Positions 59,781-64,000 of a stretch of 64,000 bases of DNA are shown piece by piece. The position numbers and the translations under genes were made by a program. This stretch comes from Gemmatimonadota bacterium. Lineage in GTDB: Bacteria > Gemmatimonadota > Gemmatimonadetes > Longimicrobiales > Gaopeijiaceae. The notes under the pieces were generated by a model. It was not told the DNA's origin, made no database searches, and saw nothing but the letters and a program-made list of their open reading frames with translations. Position 1 is the first letter of the stretch. Each line of letters begins with the position of its first letter. Location of the stretch: contig JAPPGZ010000092.1 in NCBI GenBank assembly GCA_028874905.1, forward strand, positions 75,300 through 139,299, written 5' to 3'.

Positions 59781-60674
59781 TCAGGGCGTGACGGTCACCC
59801 GCACGTAGGCGTTCGTCCAGCAGCACTGGTCGCCACCGGTGCTGTCGTTCGCAGCCCAGTTGTCGATGCGCGCGCGCAGCACGTACTCGCCGGGCTCGCT
59901 GAACACGACGCTCGCGGTGGCCTCGCCGGTGCCGCCTTCCACCACGACGCGCCTGGGATCGACCGTGACTGCGCCGGCGGGTCCCTGGTGCTTGAACCAG
60001 CTGAGGCCGACGTTGACGACCTGGTTGACCATGTCGTCGGGTGCGCGGACCGATACCTCTTCCGTCCACACCGTCAGCGTGAGCGGCTCGCCCACCGTGG
60101 CGGTGCGCGGCTCCCCCCACACGCCCTGAATGTGCTGGCCCGCCGGCCCGTCCGGGCTGAACCGCACGACCGGCGACACCGATCCCATGGCCCGCGGCCC
60201 GTAATCCAGTTGTAGCGCCGGGATCCCGACGCGCCCCGGGGTCGCGTTGGTGTATCCGTTCGCCGTGATCGTCCACACCACCGCCTGCTCCCCGTCCTCG
60301 TAGGAAGCCGGCACCGTGACGTGGAAGACGCCCCGGTCCCTGCGCGGACGCACCGGGAAGTGGGTGGGCTGCATGCCGTCGAACTCGGCCGGCTCGATGA
60401 AGTTGTCGGGACCGACCGGGATGTCGAGGACCTGCTCGCTGTTCAGGTTGAAGAACCCGAACGAGAGCGTGAAGGTGCCGTCGTCGTTGCGGTACCAGCC
60501 CTCGAAGAAGGGGGCCACCTCATCCCCCTTGGGCAGGATCGGGGCAAGAGGCAGCCGCTGCCGCTCCTGGGCGTGCAGGGACACGCCCGCCGCCGCACAC
60601 ACAACGAGCACGAGGAGCGGCGCCGGCAGGATCCTCGCGGCGGCCGCAGTCCGCGCCACAGATGGGCCGTGCAT
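59781..60674 (-). CDS. Exported protein of unknown function
   Basis: A protein of 297 residues with a signal peptide ending near Ala-Gln 35. The mature part is beta-rich, with EGWYRNDDGTFTLSFGFFNLN near 58 and PVGPDNFIEP, then an Ig-like stretch near the end (SEPGEYVLRARIDNW) and a late Cys-Cys pair. It has been seen, from pattern memory only, next to copper-monooxygenase-like genes. Its ATG shares one base with the upstream stop (TGATG), so it is coupled to the cytochrome fusion gene. Confidence 0.65.
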   Translation of the reverse strand: MHGPSVARTAAAARILPAPLLVLVVCAAAGVSLHAQERQRLPLAPILPKGDEVAPFFEGWYRNDDGTFTLSFGFFNLNSEQVLDIPVGPDNFIEPAEFDGMQPTHFPVRPRRDRGVFHVTVPASYEDGEQAVVWTITANGYTNATPGRVGIPALQLDYGPRAMGSVSPVVRFSPDGPAGQHIQGVWGEPRTATVGEPLTLTVWTEEVSVRAPDDMVNQVVNVGLSWFKHQGPAGAVTVDPRRVVVEGGTGEATASVVFSEPGEYVLRARIDNWAANDSTGGDQCCWTNAYVRVTVTP

Positions 60675-62065
60675 CAGCGGCTGTCGGTGCCGTCGTTGCC
60701 GTTGCGGCTGCTGTCGTCTTCGCTGTCGGTCGCGAGCTTGGCTTCCCGCTCCTCGACCAGCTTCTGGTAGCCTTCCTCGGTCAGGTGCGTGACGGCGATC
60801 CACGCGTGCGACATCTCGTCCATCGTGCGCGAGCCGCGCGCATACCAGATCTCGGGGTCCGGCGTGAGTTCGTTCTCGGCGGTGTTGTCGTACCATCCGG
60901 TCAGCACGACCACGGTGCCCGTCGGAAGGAGCGGCGCGACGTCGTCCTCGTAGATGTAGCTGTGGTGCCAGCGGGCGTCGAAGTCCGTGACCATGCTGAT
61001 CAACTCGATATCGCCATCGGGGTACACCGCCTGTATCGACATCGCATGGAGGTGCACGTGGCCGTGCGGCTGGTAGCTGTCGATGCGCACCGGGTGGTCC
61101 CACCGGTGAAAGCCCTGGGTCATCGCGGTCCCGCCGGGCGCCAGCGCGATGTCGCCCCGAAGCGGATAGAGGCGCAGGTCCTGCTGGAACTCCGGCTCAT
61201 AGCCCTCCTCGTGGAACCAGACGCCCAGCTCCACCTGGTCCCCCGGCACGTCGTATCCCATGGGGTAGTAGTGGGCGTCCCATTCGATCATGTCGTCCGC
61301 CTTCAGGAGCCGCGCGGCATCGCCCGGCACGATCTCGCCGACCTTGCCCATGGCGTACTCGGACAGGCTCTGGATGCGCCGGTACTGGCCCTCCTCGTTG
61401 AGCCGCAGGAGGCGCGGGATCGCGTGATGGACGACCTGCCGGCCGGCCGGGAAGGACGGACGCGTCTCGAACGCCATCGCCCACTTGTCCTCGTCAAGCC
61501 CGGTCGGCATCCGCGGACGCCACCAGGTGTCGCCGCCTTCTGCGGGCACGTCGAACGGCTTCGACTTGATCACGTGATCGGGCGGGCCAAGGATGTCCTC
61601 GAGCTGCCATTTCTGCTCGTTCGGCCACTCGATCGGCGGCGGCAGGTCGGCTGGGTCCCCCTCGGGCGCTCCGGCGTCCACCCACGCCACGACGGTCTCG
61701 ATCTCCTCGTCGGTCAGCCGCCAGTCGTCCTTGATTTCCTGGATTCCGACCCCTGTGTCGAGGTGGTACGGAGGCATGAGGCGCTTCGAGACGAGATCTC
61801 GCGCACGCGATGCATAGCGGCGTACCTCCTGGTACGTCATGAGCGACATGGGACCCACGGACGCCGGCCGGTGGCAGATCTCGCAGTTGGCCTGGAGGAT
61901 GGGGGCGATATCCTTCGAGAAGGTCACCCCGTTCCCGTGCGCACGGCCGTTGGCCGCGGATTGCTGTGCGGCGACGGGAAGGGCGGTCAAGGTCGCCGCG
62001 ATGGCCAGGGCCAGGACGGCCGGGGGGGTTGACATGCGGCCGGGTCGGACGTGCTGGCTGCGCAT
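60674..62065 (-). CDS. Exported fusion of cytochrome c and copper type II monooxygenase-like domain
   Basis: A protein of 463 residues from the ATG at 62065 (GGAGG eight bases upstream). The signal peptide ends near Ala-Gln 34. A haem c site CEICH with Cys61, Cys64 and His65 is followed by a cytochrome-like domain to about 130. Residues about 200-440 resemble the copper type II, ascorbate-dependent monooxygenase family, with clustered histidines (VVHHAIPR, HGHVHLHAM, RWHHSYIY) that could form the two copper sites. A haem domain could replace ascorbate as electron donor; that is inference. A polar tail ends the protein. Confidence 0.78.
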   Translation of the reverse strand: MRSQHVRPGRMSTPPAVLALAIAATLTALPVAAQQSAANGRAHGNGVTFSKDIAPILQANCEICHRPASVGPMSLMTYQEVRRYASRARDLVSKRLMPPYHLDTGVGIQEIKDDWRLTDEEIETVVAWVDAGAPEGDPADLPPPIEWPNEQKWQLEDILGPPDHVIKSKPFDVPAEGGDTWWRPRMPTGLDEDKWAMAFETRPSFPAGRQVVHHAIPRLLRLNEEGQYRRIQSLSEYAMGKVGEIVPGDAARLLKADDMIEWDAHYYPMGYDVPGDQVELGVWFHEEGYEPEFQQDLRLYPLRGDIALAPGGTAMTQGFHRWDHPVRIDSYQPHGHVHLHAMSIQAVYPDGDIELISMVTDFDARWHHSYIYEDDVAPLLPTGTVVVLTGWYDNTAENELTPDPEIWYARGSRTMDEMSHAWIAVTHLTEEGYQKLVEEREAKLATDSEDDSSRNGNDGTDSR

Positions 62066-62094
62066 GGGCAGGGCCTCCTTCAAGAGCGATCGCG

Positions 62095-62138
62095 CGGAGC
62101 CGCCCCGTTTCCCGCGCGCCACGCACGGCGCGGCTCCG
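62095..62138 (-). promoter_or_regulatory. Leader hairpin upstream of the cytochrome/monooxygenase gene
   Basis: CGGAGCCGC (62095-62103) and GCGGCTCCG (62130-62138) are exact reverse complements, separated by 26 bases. The stem would sit 30-73 bases before the minus-strand start at 62065. Confidence 0.35.
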
Positions 62139-62181
62139 ATCCCACCTACAATGCGCCCGCGATGGTCGGCAAGGCAAGCGG

Positions 62182-62206
62182 AGGCTTCGTGGCTTCCCGG
62201 CGAAGC
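62182..62206 (-). terminator. Hairpin after the CapA-like gene
   Basis: GGCTTCG (62182-62188) pairs with CGAAGCC (62200-62206) across 11 bases, 17-41 bases after the minus-strand stop at 62223. There is no U-tract, so intrinsic termination is uncertain. Confidence 0.35.
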
Positions 62207-62222
62207 CGACCGAAGCCGCGCG

Positions 62223-63641
62223 CTACCGCCGCCACACCCCTACGCCGTCCTCATAGCGGATCTCGGTCCCGTACGGCCGTGACAGCGCGGCGAGGTGCTC
62301 GATGATCTTGCGGCCCAGCTCCTCCGGTGCGATCCGAGGGGTGCCCCGGCGGCCGCGCGGTGCCTTCCAGCTCAGCTCGATCGGGTGGAAGACGATCTCG
62401 ACGACCTCGTCGCCCTCGAACGTGGCCACGGGAACAACGCTCTCGTACCACTCGGCGCCCGTCGGGAACCCCGTGGTGGGGTTGCCGTCCTCGTCCACCC
62501 GGAATCGCGTGTCGTAGATCTCCGACGCGAGCCGGTCGAGCGGGATGCCGTAGCGGTCGCGCTGGTCCGACGGCATCGGGTCGATCGTCTCGTTCTGGAA
62601 GATGAAGTTGGCGAGCGAGTAGAAGATCGGGCGCCCGTTGTAGATCTCGACCGCGCGGAGCTGGTGCGGCCCGTGGATGACGAACGTGTTTGCGCCCGCG
62701 TCGATCGCCTGCCGCGCGAACTCTTCCATCCACGGCGGTGGCACCTGTGACGCGTTGCCCGGCTCGTGCGAGTGGCTGTTGACGACCACGTAGTCGGCCT
62801 GGTCGGTGGCGTTGCGCACCTCGTGCAGAACACGCTCCCGGTCCACATCGTTCAGCGACACGATGCTGCGGTCCTCGTCCCCTGGATGCACGGTCGAGCC
62901 GAAAACCCGCACGGGCCCGTCCTCGTCGTCCGAGAGATCGCGGCCCTGCCTGCGCGCGACATCCCGCAGCGCGGCCATCGTCTCGGGGGACCCCTCGTGG
63001 CGGGTGCTCAGGCGCAGCGGGTTCAGTCCCGGCCGTCCCTGCACGGTGGGTCCGGCCCTTCCCGCGCGCGACATGGGCGTGAACGTGGACGCCATCCCGA
63101 TCAGCGCGATCCGTCCCTTCGGCGTCTCCAGGTACCCGGGACGGCTGGCCCACCCCAGGTTCTCGCCCGTCCCGGAATGGATGAGCCCCCACTCGTCCAG
63201 CAGCCGGTTCGTGAGCCGCATCCCCTCGACGCCGTAGTCTGTGGTGTGGTTGTTGGCGTTGTTGAAGAGGTCGAAGCCCATGTCGACCAGATCCCGAAGC
63301 GTCTCGGGCGATCCGACCTCGTAATTGCCCCCGTTCTCCGCCGCCGGCCAGCCCGTGAACTCCTGCAGCCGGAACACCGACTGCTCCAGGTTCATGAACG
63401 CCGCGTCGGCCGCGCGAATGATGTTGGCGAGTTCATGGAAGCCTTGGTCCCCCGGATGATCGAACGGCGCCGTCCGCCGGTTCATGATCACGTCCCCCAC
63501 CGCTGCGAGGGTCCAGCGAGTGTCGGGTTGGATGGGCGAGCGCGACTGCGCGTGGGCGTTCTGCTGCGCCGGCGGGCCGAGCATGGATGCGGCGACGAGG
63601 AGAAGGGTCGGGGAGACGAACCTGGACGGGCGGCGGCGCAT
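62223..63641 (-). CDS. CapA-family metallophosphatase-like exported protein
   Basis: A protein of 472 residues from the ATG at 63641, which has AAGGAGG five bases upstream; the longer ORF is not supported. The signal peptide ends near Ala-Gln 32. CapA-like motifs are VGDVIMNR near 48, NLEQSVF near 85, NNANNHTTDYG near 128, VNSHSHEPG near 280 and IHGPHQLRAVEIYNGRPIFYSLANFIFQ near 315-342. CapA of bacilli takes part in poly-gamma-glutamate export, but most relatives have unknown substrates. There are no capB or capC genes nearby, so I infer a general metallophosphoesterase role. Confidence 0.82.
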   Translation of the reverse strand: MRRRPSRFVSPTLLLVAASMLGPPAQQNAHAQSRSPIQPDTRWTLAAVGDVIMNRRTAPFDHPGDQGFHELANIIRAADAAFMNLEQSVFRLQEFTGWPAAENGGNYEVGSPETLRDLVDMGFDLFNNANNHTTDYGVEGMRLTNRLLDEWGLIHSGTGENLGWASRPGYLETPKGRIALIGMASTFTPMSRAGRAGPTVQGRPGLNPLRLSTRHEGSPETMAALRDVARRQGRDLSDDEDGPVRVFGSTVHPGDEDRSIVSLNDVDRERVLHEVRNATDQADYVVVNSHSHEPGNASQVPPPWMEEFARQAIDAGANTFVIHGPHQLRAVEIYNGRPIFYSLANFIFQNETIDPMPSDQRDRYGIPLDRLASEIYDTRFRVDEDGNPTTGFPTGAEWYESVVPVATFEGDEVVEIVFHPIELSWKAPRGRRGTPRIAPEELGRKIIEHLAALSRPYGTEIRYEDGVGVWRR

Positions 63642-63766
63642 GGGATCCTCCTTGGGGCACGTGCTAAGATCCTTGCTAATCGCTGGGGTCGGTTCGCGAA
63701 TGGCAAGTGCAACCCTGTTCGCACTAGCGAAACCCAACCCTCGGGGGTCCCATAATGGGACGGCGG

Positions 63767-63793
63767 TGTGCATAATGCGTTGTGCACAATGCG
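63767..63793. promoter_or_regulatory. Direct repeat and palindrome before the right-edge gene
   Basis: TGTGCATAATGCG (63767-63779) and TGTGCACAATGCG (63781-63793) are direct repeats one base apart. The centre TTGTGCACAA (63780-63789) is a perfect 10-base palindrome, extending to GCGTTGTGCACAATGC (63777-63792) with one mismatched pair. CATAAT also occurs at 63751 and 63771. It looks like an operator over a promoter. Confidence 0.5.
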
Positions 63794-63827
63794 GTGGTGG
63801 CTGGCCATGACTGGACGGGATCGAAAG

Positions 63828-64000
63828 ATGAAGCCAAAGCAGGGGCTGGGTGCCTTCTGGCGGGAGCTGCGCCGAAGGCACGTCGTGCGCGCGGGCGGCG
63901 TGTACGTGGCGGCGGCGTTCGTGGTGCTGCAGCTCGGCGAGATCGTGCTTCCGGCCTTCAACGCGCCGGACTGGGTGCTGCAGTCCCTGGTGGTGGCGGC
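63828..64000 (+). CDS. Start of a membrane-anchored TPR/adenylate-cyclase-like protein (3' partial)
   Basis: The first 57 residues only, running off the right edge. A basic start (FWRELRRRHVVRAGG) precedes a membrane helix (about 22-41) and a PAFNAPDWVLQSL loop. This N-terminus is typical of large TPR-containing membrane proteins in Gemmatimonadota and related bacteria. The ATG at 63828 has GGGA about nine bases upstream; an in-frame ATG at 63807 adds seven residues. Confidence 0.6.
   Translation, partial: MKPKQGLGAFWRELRRRHVVRAGGVYVAAAFVVLQLGEIVLPAFNAPDWVLQSLVVA

Noticed and set aside
62223..63641. Poly-gamma-glutamate capsule locus
   Set aside because: CapA-like protein without capB, capC or capD nearby; many relatives are unlinked to capsules.

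Overview
This 64 kb window is GC-rich, densely coded bacterial chromosome. I see no rRNA, tRNA, insertion sequence, phage gene or CRISPR array. No stretch without a gene exceeds about 240 bases. The mixture of families (sortilin-like beta-propeller exoproteins, Tat/Sec-exported amidohydrolases and epimerases, PQQ dehydrogenase with a diheme cytochrome, nucleotide-transporter-like MFS proteins, DUF3667 and a CHRD-like tail) suggests an aerobic, heterotrophic Gemmatimonadota-type organism. That taxonomic call is inference; no phylogenetic marker was aligned.

Left part (1-13.4 kb). An LVIVD-repeat surface protein runs in from the left edge. It is followed by a YVTN-type propeller, a protein-isoaspartate methyltransferase, a creatininase-family hydrolase with a PLP-dependent dehydratase, and a POT-family peptide transporter. 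Next come a secreted protein with three tandem repeats, then a compact + strand run: TPR, OsmC, acyl-CoA synthetase, CutA, TerB-like and a small membrane protein.

Middle (13.4-38.2 kb). A DUF445 protein and an unusual fused lipoprotein lie on the minus strand. They are followed by an 11-gene + strand run (16.6-27.3 kb) joined by 4-base start/stop overlaps: LeuA-like, phoB, phoR, pstS, pstC, pstA, pstB, phoU, a short-chain dehydrogenase, msrB and an isocitrate dehydrogenase-like gene, ending in a small zinc-ribbon membrane protein. This unit joins phosphate sensing and uptake to central metabolism and repair. Then come a glutaryl-CoA dehydrogenase, two divergent nucleotide-transporter-like paralogues, a SulP anion transporter, a barrel-like exported protein and several small genes.

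Right part (38.2-64 kb). This part is mostly exported catabolic functions: PQQ dehydrogenase plus diheme cytochrome c; an arsR-SRPBCC-phosphodiesterase operon; two large sortilin-like propeller proteins; an amidase with a CHRD-like tail; RidA-like, amidohydrolase and epimerase genes; an ABC-2 exporter pair; a cytochrome/copper-monooxygenase fusion; and a CapA-like protein. The start of a TPR-type membrane protein runs off the right edge.

The observations most worth following are: a 28-base operator-like sequence shared by the arsR promoter and the peptide-transporter promoter 36 kb away; three promoters placed 5-6 bases before start codons that lack a Shine-Dalgarno site, which suggests leaderless transcripts; a PstB whose H-loop histidine is tyrosine; a lipobox in the middle of a longer ORF; and several unexplained palindromes and direct repeats in intergenic DNA.
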